Shown: piece by piece, positions 32,541 through 44,144 of the stretch | Numbering within the stretch: the stretch's first letter is position 1 | Layout: each line of letters begins with the position of its first letter | Source: Pestalotiopsis fici W106-1 | Taxonomy: Eukaryota > Ascomycota > Sordariomycetes > Amphisphaeriales > Sporocadaceae | NCBI RefSeq assembly: GCF_000516985.1 | Contig: NW_006917095.1 | Location: 3,943,485 to 4,007,484, forward strand | Direction: 5' to 3' | DNA length: 64,000 nt | The notes under the pieces: generated by a model | The model's database searches: none | What the model saw: the letters and a program-made list of their open reading frames with translations, nothing else | What the model was told of the DNA's origin: nothing | Program-made: the position numbers and the translations under genes

Positions 32541-34542
32541 TTAATCGTGTGAATGGTGCGGTAAGCTTAGCCTGCTATGCTCTACACCAGCCATAGAATC
32601 CATTTGGCTGGCATCTTCTGGCAGAATCAAATTCAACACAACTCCCAGTACTGCTGCAATAATGAAGGGTGTTTGTACAATCAGGTTGAGGCCCTGTTCA
32701 AAACCGGAAAGGGCTACATTAGAGCCTGAATATGTCAAAATACTGTCCCACCAGTCAGATCTGGTGACGTCGAGAAACCCGATGCCCAGTGCAACAGTTA
32801 GGATGAATCTGTTTCGTCGCGTATAACGAACCATGCCGAGCACCCGCAGACCTGCGACGGCAATTGAGCTGTAAAGGAAAACCTGCATGCCACCTAGAAC
32901 GGATGGAGGCATCGCGCCGAATATGGCACCGAATTTGCCAAAGATGCCCATCAACAACAGGAATGCCGAGGCGCACCACCCAGCACGTCGTGAGGCGCAG
33001 CCAGTAATCACTATGACTCCGTTGTTACCAGCTTGACTGTGAAAATATCAGCATGGGCGATACAAGCTACGCGAGCATCATTGAAGCAAATGACTTTGCG
33101 GTCACTAGCCGTTGAGAATGTAGGTGGAAATGCGAAAAGCTTACCTGACCATGGGCGGACCTGTTCCGAGAGCGCTCACCAAACTACCAACACCGTCACA
33201 GAGAATCCCTCCTTGCACACGCGAATTGAATTCCGTGCCTTGTATCTCAACACCGCTGATCTCCGAAGTTGCCAGAATGTCAGGCATGCAGGATACAGCC
33301 TCGCAAATAAACATGATAAGCAAAGGCAATATCAGTGCACCATCGACAGACAAGGGAAATGTATGAACCCAGAGAAACGTTGCAGCTGGTGCCGCATTCA
33401 CGTTGGTCATTGACCAGTATCCTCCAAGACCAGACATAAGGCAACCGACAAACAGACCAATGATTACGGAAGCAGATTTCATCAGCGGAGACCCAAAAAG
33501 CTCAACGAGGACAATCACTAGAAACACAGTGAAGCCTAGGCCTATCAAGTTAGGATCTCCCCTGGAAAGCAATAAACGTCAGCCTTCATCGTCAACTGAC
33601 GCGACCTTTTCTGTTTGACATACCATGGTAATGGCCGAGGGGCTGATGTATCGGGGCATAAAGCATAGAAACCAGAACCGTCGTGGCAGTTGCTACTGCC
33701 GCCCCAATTGTCCATTCCATTTCCCACCAAGCATATGCCGACGAGTAATAACAAACTTCCCATAACGACCTTTGGGAAGATTTTATTGAGCAGCTTTGGT
33801 GGGACAAGCTCATGGCAATCTGCACCCAGACGGTGCAAAGGATGGAACCCAGAATGGCGCCCCAGGCCTCTGGGCAAGGCAACTTGGTGCCATCAGCTGC
33901 TGTCGGGCAGGTGCCATTATTATAACGCATGTCTGTATAGGTGAAGGCAATGGGCAAAATATCGAAAGTAGGACCAACGACAGAAAGCAACCCGGTACCG
34001 ATGTAAAAGGGTGTCTTTGATATATGGACTCGGGTCACTTGCATGGCTGTCGCAAGCCCCGTGGTAATAAAGGCAGCCGACACCAGGTACTGCGTAGTTG
34101 CAGAGTCAAAGTAAAAGGCGCCGCCTGCAATGGCCAACGGCGGTGAGACGATGGAACCAACCATGCATAGCGCGTGCTGTAGGCCGAGAATGATGGTGAG
34201 CAGGATGGGTACTTCATCATTGAGTCCATAGAAGGGAGCCTTGTACCCTTTGTATTTCCTATTCAATGGCCAGATGTTTGGGGTGATGAGATAGAGGTAG
34301 TCCTGTAGCTTGCTATGAGCACATTTGACAGGAAAGCCAGGAACATGTCATGCGTAGATACACCAAGAAAAGGTACTCACGTAATCACCAAGCCATCCTT
34401 CCCTCGTCGTAAAGTACCACTTCAGATGAGCTATTCTTTCTTTCCAACCTGAATCAGTTACCTGTCCGACCCCCGTCGCGGCATATGCGAGCTGGGTTTC
34501 GCCGGACGTGGGGTTTCTTTTCTCGTGGGTAGACGAAGTCAT
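32541..34542 (-). pseudogene. Purine (uric acid/xanthine) permease, frameshifted
   Basis: Nucleobase-ascorbate transporter (NAT/NCS2) relative of Aspergillus UapA/UapC, which import uric acid and xanthine. Minus-strand exons: 34542-34381, 34302-33624, 33561-33145 and 33036-32541; introns of 78, 62 and 108 nt have clear GT-AG ends. Family landmarks are GDYDYLYLITPNIWPLN, LGLQHALCMVGSI (the QH motif), ILGSILCTVWVQIAM, VPPKLLNKIFPKVVMG and FICEAVSCMPDI. However, the second exon changes frame near 33805-33813: the chain reads ...VWVQIAM in one frame and continues as ELVPPKLL in another, with no room for an intron, as if one base were lost. The NAT signature is also altered (AGNNGVIVITG, lacking the usual Gln before Asn). 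It is therefore either a recent pseudogene or carries an assembly error. It diverges from a purine-type amidohydrolase. Confidence 0.75.
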
Positions 34543-35088
34543 TACCCGACAATGTGAATCTCGTGCTCTGGTTGATTTCTAAGAACAATCAGACCTCAGA
34601 TAATGATGACACTTTCAGAGCAACATCAAACGCCAAGTTTTATATGCACGACCAAGTAGACAATCAGAATGGGTTTCGGCCATGAGCGGGTCAAATACGG
34701 TCGACTAGATTTATGCATGGCTCAAGGCCATTCAATACAAGCTATCGATTATTTCGTTTCTCTAGAGCCTGAGTTCTTTCAATTTGCCGAGTTTCATTGG
34801 CCCAGCTGCTCCTATAGCGGAGGTGACCTTATCTAGCCGGAACTGCTCCGAATGCATAGAAGCGGCCCGGGGAACGCCGCTTACCTATATCACGACAACC
34901 CAGCTTATCGCGGCCTCAAATTGTCTCCAAAGCGGTACGTACTACTTCCGTACAGGCAATATTATACGCAGTGGTTGCGTTCTGCGCAGCAAGTTCCTGT
35001 GTAGCAGACCTTTACTAGCTTTACTGATGTGAAGCAGCTCGTGTTGGTTGAGTGTTATTCTTGATATTACTATTGTTCGATCTGGAAG
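34543..35088. promoter_or_regulatory. Bidirectional promoter between purine permease and amidohydrolase
   Basis: A 546-base spacer between two head-to-head genes, so it must carry both promoters. GATA-type words (tgataa or ttatcg, agataa-like) occur near 34598 and 34905; GATA sites serve nitrogen-regulated AreA control in filamentous fungi, but single occurrences are weak evidence. Confidence 0.4.
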
Positions 35089-36593
35089 ATGGCAGACCAA
35101 GAGAGCGCAATTTTCTTGAAAGATGTTACCATCATTACAATTGATCCCCGACGCAGGGTCATTCGCAGAGGATGTATTCTCACGTCTGGTTCACGGATAG
35201 TTCACGTCTCCTCCGAGGCGCCAGAAAGACTTCCACCGGGAACAAGAATCATGTCGCTGCCAGGCAGGATCATTATACCAGGTCTGATCAACACGCATGC
35301 CCACCTGGCTCAATCGCTGCTTCGTGGACTTGCTGAAGACCTGCCATTACACAGCTGGCTCTGCGATCGTATATGGCCATTGGAGGCGGCATATGGGGGA
35401 CAAGGAGACACAGCGGACGGCTATATTGCTGCACGTACCACCATTGCTGAGATGCTTCTCAGTGGAACAACATGTTTTCTGGAGGCTATGCTGACGCATG
35501 GTAGCGGAATTGACAACGTTGTGCGAGCAGTGTCTGAGATGGGGATCCGAGCATGTCTGGTTCGTAACAGGTTGATCCAACACTCGTTGCGGAGCAGTGT
35601 ACTGACAGAGTCATGCAGGGCAAGCTGGTCAAATTTGTCGAAACGAATCCGGCACTCAAAATAAAGGATGCACGTGATAAAGATCTCTCTTCAATGTCTA
35701 TCGAGTCTTTGCTTTCTGCGCATGCCACCTTTCATGGTGGCAGTAATGATAGGATACACGTATGGGCGGCATGTGGCACTCCGCGAGGCGCTCCGCTTGC
35801 GTCTTTCGCCGAGGTAGGCCGTGCATGTCGCGCCCACGATATCGGAATCACGATGCACTGTGCCGAAGCACCCCGGGATTTGCCAATCTTTCGTGAAGTC
35901 TACGAGGGGCGAACTCCGATGCAATTTTGCCGCGATGCGGAGCTGGCAGGGCACAAGACGATTCTAGCGCACATGTGTCACCTCGACCTCGAGGCTGACA
36001 TTCCGATATTACAGGAGAGCAACACGACTGTGGCTCATAATCCGACAAGCAACCTGAAGCTTGCATCCGGGATCGCAAACATTCCACGTATGCTGGAGGC
36101 AGGCGTCAACGTGGCCTTGGGCACTGATGGAGCGCCGTGCAACAATTCATATGATATGCTTCGTGAAATGCACCTGGCTTCCATCGTCCACAAAGGGGCC
36201 ATGCTGGATGCCACAGTTGTTGGCGCTCAGGAAGCCCTGGAAATGGCCACAATATGCGGCGCAAAAGCGCTAGGCCTTGACCAAGACATTGGTAGCATTG
36301 AAGTGGGCAAGAAGGCTGACTTGGTCGTCTTGGATGTTGCCAAGGTGTGGGCGGCACCTTGGGACCCAGACGCCACCTGGGGAATGGACCCAGTCAGCTT
36401 GGTAGTGGGATGCTGTACAGGAAGGGATGTGACACATGTCATGATCGACGGCTCCTTTATGGTTGAGGACGGCAGTCTTTGTTCTATAAACGAAGATGAA
36501 ATAATCCTCGCTGCAAGGACGGCAATCAGAGGTATCCAGCAGCGTAGTGGAGTTAAAGTAAACTCAGATCTGCCTGATGGACATAAAACATGA
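35089..36593 (+). CDS. Amidohydrolase, deaminase of the guanine/SAH deaminase-Atz/Trz group
   Basis: Metal-dependent hydrolase of the amidohydrolase superfamily, expected to remove an amino group or similar from a purine- or triazine-like ring. Exons 35089-35559 and 35619-36593 (59-nt intron gttcgt...tgcag) give 481 residues. Metal ligands: His70 and His72 in LINTHAHLAQ, His in ITMHCAEA, His in LAHMCHLD, and Asp in ALGTDGAPCNNS. The segment LRGLAEDLPLHSWLCDRIWPLEA is typical of the 5'-methylthioadenosine/S-adenosylhomocysteine deaminase and Atz/Trz branches, so the exact substrate is open. The C-terminal GSIEVGKKADLVVLD is the conserved closing strand of the beta-sandwich. It sits head-to-head with a purine permease gene, which argues for a purine-derived substrate taken up from outside. 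Confidence 0.85.
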
Positions 36594-36810
36594 TCAAACT
36601 AGATTCTTGCTGCCTACATCTATCCCAAGCTCATCCCAGATGCTTCTTGAGTGCTCAAATAGTGGATGTGATGTTTACCTTCGAATCTCGGGAGCTTCTG
36701 AAAACAGCAACGTGGCATTCCAGAGTTTTGGCGCGTCTTTCAAATATGAAGTAACAAGCAGTGTCTGTTGTATAGGACTAAGAGGTATTGTATTGCCAAC
36801 AGGACGTATC

Positions 36811-38190
36811 TTATTCGTTATGAACAATTGTAAAGTGACCTGTGAACTGCTGACTGCGTAGATATGCACGCGTCTCTTCCCTAATCTTTTCGCCAATGAC
36901 CCCACCGGCCAAGATCTCAGCATCGTCCTCAGTGCTGAAGTACTGGTTGACGGCATCGGGGATCTTCTCGTCTATTTTTTCGTCAAAGGACTCTTCAATC
37001 ATGTCCCGAATATAGTCGTGTTCTCTATCTTCTTGACTTTGGAGTCTTGCGCTCAATTCATCCCAGAGCGGATCAACTTGGGCCTCAACTTGAGTCTCCA
37101 CTTCTTCAAGCAGGTTTCGCTGCTGAGCTTCCAGGCGATCTAGTCGACTCTCTATGGTGTCTACCTTGGCTAGTATTTTGGTTAGAGCCGCATCTTGGGC
37201 TGCTCTTCCTTCGTCAACAGTCTTTTGCAGCTTTAGTATCATTTGAAGAACAGTGGCGGTACTGCAGGTTTCATCTCTGGCAGTGGACTTTTCATCCAAA
37301 CCACAGCCATTCGACATGCGACGCCGCTTCCGTTGTCCTGGACCTATAGATGGTATTTGGTCAGTCTATAGCGCACAAAAATAGTCTTGAAAGGTCAAGT
37401 TGGGCTTACCAGGTGATAGGCATAGTGGAGGTGCAACGGCAGATATGCTTGACCCAGCAACATCTTCCACATATGCTGGAGGAGCGTCGTTTTCCGAAGA
37501 CGCCGCATCACATGTCGCTCCGACCCCACCCGCTCCACCATCACTCTCATCGGCGTTGAGATTGACGACCTTGCCACCTTTGCCACCGTAGAGACTTGCA
37601 ATGGTGTCTTCCAAGAGAAGTAGAGTGTCTGGTGTTGATGCTATTTTGCAAAACGCCGATAGCGGCGTCACACGCGCCGTCTTTGATGGGAAGTGCACAG
37701 TGAATTGAGAAATGTCTCTTGCAAAATTCCTCCACGTCCTCCACACATTTTGAGAACCGGCACGGAAAAATTGAAAAGGATACTCGGCTGGGACGACAAA
37801 TGTAGGCGAGGCTCGCAACGTGAATTTCAGACCGTGAGTACTGGTATTGAGATGTCCTCGTGCGTATCGCCCCTGATCCTTCTCAGCCTCGTCGGACTCG
37901 GCTCCATTCCCATCAATATACTCCAGGGACCGTATCTTGTGCGGGTCGATGAATAGAAAAATTGTAGGTTTGGCCGGCCCCTTCTTGAGTTTCGTGTTGG
38001 TGTGCAGCTTTACAAGTGCCTTCTGTGTATCAGTCCTGTAGACCAGGCCGACTTGAAGATCTGCCAGTGACTGAATGTCGCCGCGAGAATCTCGCCACGT
38101 TACAAGAGCCGGTACATTCCTCAAATCAATACAATGGTTGGTAACTCGCGTGTCGTCTTCGCTATAGTCCGAGTCGGTTGGAACGTCCAT
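36811..38190 (-). CDS. Unrecognised protein with C-terminal coiled coil
   Basis: I do not recognise this family. Minus-strand exons 38190-37410 and 37343-36811 with a 66-nt intron (gtaagc...ctatag) give 437 residues; the join places a basic GQRKRRR patch, a possible nuclear localisation signal, directly before MSNGCGL. The N-terminal ~215 residues look like a folded domain rich in beta-type sequence (LVTWRDSRGDIQSLADLQVGL, TIFLFIDPHKIRSLEY, FVVPAEYPFQFFRAGSQ). A Ser/Ala/Gly-rich linker follows, then a long heptad-like helix (VDTIESRLDRLEAQQRN LLEEVETQ region) that should form a coiled coil, and an acidic end. The overall design suggests a nuclear protein that oligomerises. It is convergent with the amidohydrolase, about 220 bases away. 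Confidence 0.7.
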
Positions 38191-39520
38191 CGCGGGACTA
38201 CATGAATCCTGTGAAATGTGAGTATTTGGTTACAACAAAAGCGTCACTTCCAAAGCGGCATATAGAATGGCGCATGTCTCATCGGAGTGTTCGAGGTAGA
38301 AGCAAAAGGAGGAAAGAGAGAATGACTCGAACTGCGGCCATATGATGTCCCCGCCACCACTGCCAGACCACAACCACGACTGGCTGGAGCATCTCAGTAT
38401 CTGCTGTCCGGCCATCCCCCTTCTCGTGAATTTCGACCACTTGCGTGTGTTGATAATCAGCAGAGAAGGGGGACGCCTCTCAGGGCCCCGGTTCTTCCAG
38501 GGAGCGTACTCTCAACTGGGTAGAAGTCGGCATTTATCATGGCCTTGATTGCAGGATGACCGATGGTGTCTTGCCAAAAAGCCGTGTCGTCATGGTCCAG
38601 CGGGCGGCGCGGATGTCCACTTTCGCGCGACATTCCTTGGGACTGACCCTGTTGTTATGCCGTACTCGGCGAGATCAGAATCTGCGCAGAATGGCGGGAT
38701 TTGAGCAAAGCATTAATTCGAAATGAATCAAAGACGGTGCAAAGATGGCAGATGCGTTGTCGTGAGAACCTCAACACAAAGCGCAAGAGGAGCGAATGGG
38801 CCCAATGAATTCTGCCTGGTCCCAGCCACCTGGGCGCTTACCGTGTCCGGGCACTGGGCGGACCCTACATTGAATGGGCACAATTGGAAAAGATTCGTGT
38901 GGCGCACTGTGATGCGGAAGCGGAAGCCTTTTAATCCGACCCCAGCCTACCTAGCTCCAGCCCTGGAGCAGGTCGCAGCCACCCGACCGACTCTACACAG
39001 TTGGTGCCGCCTAGGTACGTACCTATCTAAACCCCAACGGAGGCTTCAAACTCATGTGCTTGCAACATGTCCGCTCTCCAATTTTAGGTAAACCCCTATA
39101 AGCAACATGAACATAATGGCTACATGTCACTGAATTTCGAGGTCACTGTATCCTGGAACCTATTATATCTCGAATATGACACAAGCCACATTAGTCAAAT
39201 TTGTTGCCAAGAGTTTTTTCTTCTTCCTCGGTTGGGACTCATCTCAATAAGGACGGAGTTATAATTCGGAACGCTGTCATTTACCCTGAAATGGCATCAT
39301 ACCTGCAAGAAGACGGCTGCTAGTCAAATTTGTAAACAGCAAGACCCAACCACCATGTGCATCGCGCTGTGGACAGCACTCAATTCATAAAGGCTCTCCT
39401 TTACCCATGGTCCCACCCCCGAGTACCCATTGATGCTGCGATCGAGCTGTAACTGAAATCAGTAGATATGGTTGGTGATGTCTCCGGAAATACTGGGCTC
39501 TTGCTCGCCCTGGCGCTATT
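38191..39520. other. Intergenic region, no gene seen
   Basis: About 1.3 kb between two minus-strand genes. The short open frames at 38342-38548 and 38723-39091 have no recognisable domain and no supporting start or splice context. A cctaggtacgtacctat word of the recurrent intergenic family lies at about 39010-39026. The first few hundred bases presumably hold the promoter of the 36811-38190 gene. Confidence 0.4.
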
Positions 39521-41230
39521 CTATTCACTATTGCTTGTTTCTTTGACCGGTCGACCGGTTCCATCTTGTGCTAAATCCGCCACGGGACGCCGCAGTTGAA
39601 TCTTTTCCAACCAAGCCTGCGTGACTTGTGCCAACTCAATCACCACCTCGTCTGCCCCAGGCGCGTAGTCTGTCTCGTCATCTTCATCATCATCCTCATT
39701 TGTCCCACTATCAATGCTCTTGACTCCATCCGCAACACTCCCATCGTCAGCTCCATCCTCTCCATCCCAGTCGTCCTCTTTGCTCTTGACAGATTCCGCC
39801 GCCAAAAGAGAGACTACACCCAATTCTCCCGTACACCGAACACAAAGCCTCTTCTGTCTCTCTAGCCCACCAGCAATGTAATCTATCGGACCGCCGCGGT
39901 CCAGAAGCAAGAGGACTGCCTCCACATTGCCCAGCCTCACTGCCCATGACAGCGCGGTCGGGCCGTTGGAAAACGGGCCGGTCGCTCGATGGATATCAGC
40001 ACCATGATCAAGCCAGAATCTGACATAATCCAATTCCCCAAATGAGATGGCAGCCGGAGCGAGCGGGAGACAATTATCCTCATTGGGATCATTTGTGTTG
40101 GCCGAAGCCCCCCAATGGTCCAACAGCTCTTTTGCGCAGGCTTGAGACTTGGGATGGTAGCACCCACGGATGGCCTTAACGAGTAGTTGACTGAATGGTG
40201 CCGAATCCTTGGTTACTTTTGTGCATTGCAGCACCAACTCAAGCATGTGGCGCATGTCCTCAGGCTTGGCTATGATACAACAATTGGAAACGGCTGACTT
40301 CAAGCAATCAAAGACTAGAGCATTGTCACTGCGGATGAAATCGCCGGCCCCATTCTTTGGGATTGCGCTCCTGATGGCCAAATCGACACAGGCCTGATTC
40401 GTCCTGTCATTCTTGAACGCGCGCGGGATAGCTTCTAGAGCAGCTTCGCGCTGTTCTTCACTGTTCTCAGTTGCGGTCCCGTAGCCTCCAAGTTCCATGA
40501 CAAATCTCATCATCTCCTCTGAGCCAGATGATGCTGCATTGCCCAACATTTGTCTATCGAACCATGCCGTCTTGGGTTTATCGGATTCTTTCTCCGTCAC
40601 ATGATCGAGCAGAAGATTCAAAATTTCGACCTTGCCGCCATGTGAAGAAAGAATCAGTGTCTCTGAGTCTTCCGTACAGTCGGCACCGTGCTCAATGAGC
40701 CACTTGACCGTGTCAATCTCTCCATTCAAGGCAGCAATAGATAGCGGTGTTCTGAGGTTGTTAATGACATTAATGTCAGCCCCAGCGCGCTCAATCAAGA
40801 TCTTTAGCACGTCCAGGTTTCCCATTGATGCCGCTATGTGGACTTCGACCTTGAGATCCAAGGCCTGCTCGGGGGCATTCCTGACGTGCAGGTTCTGGTT
40901 TTTGACCAGATATTCCATGACCGTTGCGGCATTCTTGATTGCTGCTTCCAGACAAACGTTCCATGCGCGACTGACACCGCTGGGACCGGTTGGACATTGT
41001 TCGAGAATAGCGTGAACCATGTCTATCTGCTCTTCTGCCGACCTTTCAACAGTAAAAACCTTTCTCTGCTCGACTAGTGAGCGCCCCAAGGTATCGTAGA
41101 AGTCGGGGTCCTCGTAAAACTTTTCGTCAGGCGGCATTTGGCTGTGAACCATTCCATCCTCTGGTTCTTCTAGGTCATCGTACATTGGATCGTAAGGCCC
41201 TCTGTTGGGTAATTTCAATATGCCCACCAT
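39521..41230 (-). CDS. Ankyrin-repeat protein with acidic tail
   Basis: Intronless gene of 569 residues, start ATG at 41230. The N-terminal ~60 residues are acidic and without a known domain. Ankyrin-type helices appear at about 127-215 (HIAASMGNLDVLKILIER, TPLSIAALNGEIDTVKWL, ILSSHGGKVEILNLLLD) and again at about 385-455 (AISFGELDYVRFWLDHGAD, ALSWAVRLGNVEAVLLLLD), with degenerate repeats between. The C-terminal region carries a strongly acidic patch (DEDDETDYAPGADE) near 505-525. Ankyrin arrays are protein-binding scaffolds; no enzymatic domain is attached, so the partner and the process are unknown. Members of this kind are numerous and variable in fungal genomes, often in accessory regions. 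It has no obvious operon-like partner; the DUF4246 gene diverges from it. Confidence 0.85.
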   Translation of the reverse strand: MVGILKLPNRGPYDPMYDDLEEPEDGMVHSQMPPDEKFYEDPDFYDTLGRSLVEQRKVFTVERSAEEQIDMVHAILEQCPTGPSGVSRAWNVCLEAAIKNAATVMEYLVKNQNLHVRNAPEQALDLKVEVHIAASMGNLDVLKILIERAGADINVINNLRTPLSIAALNGEIDTVKWLIEHGADCTEDSETLILSSHGGKVEILNLLLDHVTEKESDKPKTAWFDRQMLGNAASSGSEEMMRFVMELGGYGTATENSEEQREAALEAIPRAFKNDRTNQACVDLAIRSAIPKNGAGDFIRSDNALVFDCLKSAVSNCCIIAKPEDMRHMLELVLQCTKVTKDSAPFSQLLVKAIRGCYHPKSQACAKELLDHWGASANTNDPNEDNCLPLAPAAISFGELDYVRFWLDHGADIHRATGPFSNGPTALSWAVRLGNVEAVLLLLDRGGPIDYIAGGLERQKRLCVRCTGELGVVSLLAAESVKSKEDDWDGEDGADDGSVADGVKSIDSGTNEDDDEDDETDYAPGADEVVIELAQVTQAWLEKIQLRRPVADLAQDGTGRPVKETSNSE

Positions 41231-41908
41231 GGTCGCACTGTCAGTAAAAAGTATGAAATTGATAAAATCTCCTTGCTTCCTGATTGCTCGTCATTAAATG
41301 CCTTCGTCCCCGTCTGCCTATCGAGTGAAATGCGAGGCGGCGGCCGCAAGCTGATCAGCTGCCGCTAGTTCTTACAATACCGACCTACCTACCTACCTAC
41401 CTAAACGATAGCTCTCCAGTGGCCATGCTCAGCACAGTAGGTACGTACTAGACAACATCTCCGCTAGAAATCAATATAAGCAACGCCCATATGAATTGAC
41501 CTATATTGCTTCCCTCCACGGGCAAGTCACCCAATAGCCTTTCTTGGCATTTACGTGCCGTCTCGTGAATCCACCACTAGACGGCCAATTTAGAGCGCTG
41601 GTTGCCTAGGTAATACCCATGTTAGAATTCCCTCCATTCCGCCCCCGCCAAATGTTAGGCAGAGCAGGCAACATACCCCACCAAGGGGAGGAAATGTGAT
41701 TAACATTGACCTTTCGTTGTCATTATGAGATGGGAAGATGAGGATAAATACGACTGCTGTGTGCCATCGCATTCTTCTTCTACGATTAGACACGTGTCTT
41801 GTCATTACCCGAGGAATTGCGACGAATCGTCATTACCCAAGGAATTGCGACAAATCATTCTCAACTGTGTCACTGCAAAAGACGGGACGCACCGCAACGC
41901 CGCCAAAC
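41231..41908. promoter_or_regulatory. Divergent intergenic region, with CTAC microsatellite and a tandem duplication
   Basis: About 680 bases between divergent genes. It contains a (CTAC)n run at about 41382-41403, a gtaggtacgtac word at about 41438-41449, and a 28-bp tandem duplication at 41801-41856. The duplication lies in an open frame that starts at the ATG at 41738 and joins the DUF4246 gene in frame, but I treat that stretch as leader. Confidence 0.45.
41801..41856. repeat. 28-bp tandem duplication
   Basis: Two head-to-tail copies, 41801-41828 and 41829-41856, beginning gtcattaccc and ending in aatc, differ by two G-to-A changes. They lie just upstream of the chosen DUF4246 start codon. 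Confidence 0.85.
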
Positions 41909-44144
41909 ATGCCCAAGCAATATCCGGGACTCGGTCTCCCCCTTCAATACTGTGGCAACGAGCAAGACAATTATCCCATTGGTCTTTTCGCTAGCTACCA
42001 AAATACCGTGTCTGATATACTTCCTGTCCGAGAACTCGCCATGATGAGCATCATGGATCGACTTTCGGATAAGGAAGATTGGCACAAGAAGGTCTTTGAT
42101 GATACGATTGTATCCAAATGGCGTGAAGAAGCTCTAGCAATTCCAGATGAGCAGTTCAGGGCCCTAGCGAGGGTTGCCAAGCATCAGAAGTGGAATCACA
42201 AAAACGAGGTTACTCTTTTGGATGCACCTCCTCAGTCTGAGTATCGAATGCTAAAGGATATCATGAACCAAAATTCTTTTGATTGTGTGAGTTACAGAGT
42301 TTGCATGTCAGCCAGTGGCATGTACTGATTCAGTTCGTAGTGTATCAAGGAACTTCAAAGTAAAGCTAGATACTTTGAAAAGACTGGTATCGTACCCACG
42401 CTCGACGCCTGCGCGTCCATTGTAAAGGCAGACAATCTAGTTCCCTCTTCCCTTCATACGGCCTTGCGCGACGCTCTTGACATTCTCAAGAGAGAACAGT
42501 CAGCAGACCCCGACTGGCATCCGGGATCACAAGATAAGGTACAGGATCTACTGCATCCATCCATGTATCCCCTGGTATATGGACGCAGTAGAGTTCTAAA
42601 GGACGAGGTTGTTGGTGTCAGCGATGCCATCGGGACATGGGCTGGAAAGGGCGATATCATTCCCAAGGAAGATTGGGACATATTTCCATCGCTTCCAGAA
42701 GACGAAGCTCAGTATTGGTCCGAAACGTACCAATGGCTGCCATCAAACCTTGCTTTCCAAGGGGATGGTTCCGTCAAGTTTACCAGCTACATCAATAACC
42801 TTCATCCAGAAAAATACTCCTCTATCTATCGCACGATTGAGAAGCTCATCGATATAACGCTTCCTGCTTGGGATCAGTGTCTTGCCACTCACAAAAATAG
42901 CAATGCAGCAGTTCAGCCAGGAAGATGCAGTTCAAGGTTTCCTTACCCAGATGATCCCAAGTACGCAGTCTTCCCGCCTCCCTTGACCTGATATCACCAA
43001 TGGACAACTCTAACATATAATAGCGACTGGAATGCCGAGCATTGGTTCCCTTCTGACCCTCGGGAAGTTGCAGACGTGGGGATGGATTGGACAGAGATTT
43101 ACGGAAGCGAATATCATCCCCAAGATGCTGAAAAATGGGTTTATCTACGACAACCAGTCAATCCAGAGCCTTCCTACAAAGAGATAAACTATACAATTGC
43201 ATCAAAGGACAGGCTTGCACAGAGGTTTCGTGACTCTGGTCTCCAAGTCATTGTCAAAATGGCGTCTATAGAGCTTACGCCAGAGAAGCCTGATTTTCCA
43301 GCAGGAGGTTGGCACGTGGGTTTCACGTCCTTGAAGGATACCGAATAATGAATTCTGACTCTGTACCAATTTAGGTCGAAGGACAAATGAATGAGCGCAT
43401 TTGCGCAACGGCCCTGTTCTATGTAGACAGCGAGAATATTTCACCCAGCAGTCTTGCATTCCGTATGCGGACATCGGATGAACTGCAAGAAGAACTTGAT
43501 ATTGGGCAGGATGAGTATCACTGGCTAGAGCAGGTCTATGGAACAGAGTTGGGGCCTTCCAACGCTCCTTGTATTCAGAACTATGGCAGCGTTCACACGA
43601 ATCAAGGAAGAATCCTCGCGTTTCCGAACGTATTGTAGGTCTTTTTATCCATTCATGATGCTGATATTGAGGGAGGCGGCTGATACTTGTAGCTAGTCAA
43701 CACAGAGTGTCCCCTTTTCAGCTGGAGGATCCGACCAAAGCTGGCCATCGCCGCTTCATTGCGCTGTGGCTCGTGGACCCTACTTGGCGCATAGTCTCGA
43801 CAGCCAATGTGCCTCCGCAACAGTCGGACTGGTGGATTGATTCTGTCTTTGGAGATTCGATCGAAGCGCAGAAAGTTTCAACTAAAAAGATGCCCCCCGA
43901 AATCTTGACACTTTTGAAAGAAAAAGGCCTTGCTCCAGATGTTTCCATAAAGGAGAAAACAACATTGCCGCCAGAATTGAGAAATATGGTGCGCGATCAT
44001 TTCAACGCTGCTCGAGACTCGCTACCAATGACGTTACAAGAAGCCAAGGAACACAGGCTAAAGCTAATGGAGGCTCGCACTGCATTCCTCAAGACAGACC
44101 AAGGTGGATGGCAGGAGAACACATATTCATTCTGCGAACATTGA
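41909..44144 (+). CDS. DUF4246 protein with Fe(II)/2-oxoglutarate oxygenase-like motif
   Basis: Fungal DUF4246 family protein. Five exons with consistent frame: 41909-42286, 42341-42960, 43024-43315, 43375-43634 and 43697-44144; 665 residues. The start at 41909 is chosen because the family begins with a YPGLGLPL-type segment right after it; an in-frame ATG at 41738 would add 57 residues across a tandem duplication. The third and fourth exons join in GGWHVEGQMNER, giving the HxE pair of an Fe(II) facial triad, followed by ATALFYVDSENI; the fourth and fifth join in AFPNVFQHRVSPF, with the distal His, then GHRRFIALWLVDP, whose Arg fits a 2-oxoglutarate contact. The order of motifs is that of jelly-roll dioxygenases, but activity has not to my knowledge been defined for this family. 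Substrate unknown. Confidence 0.85.
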
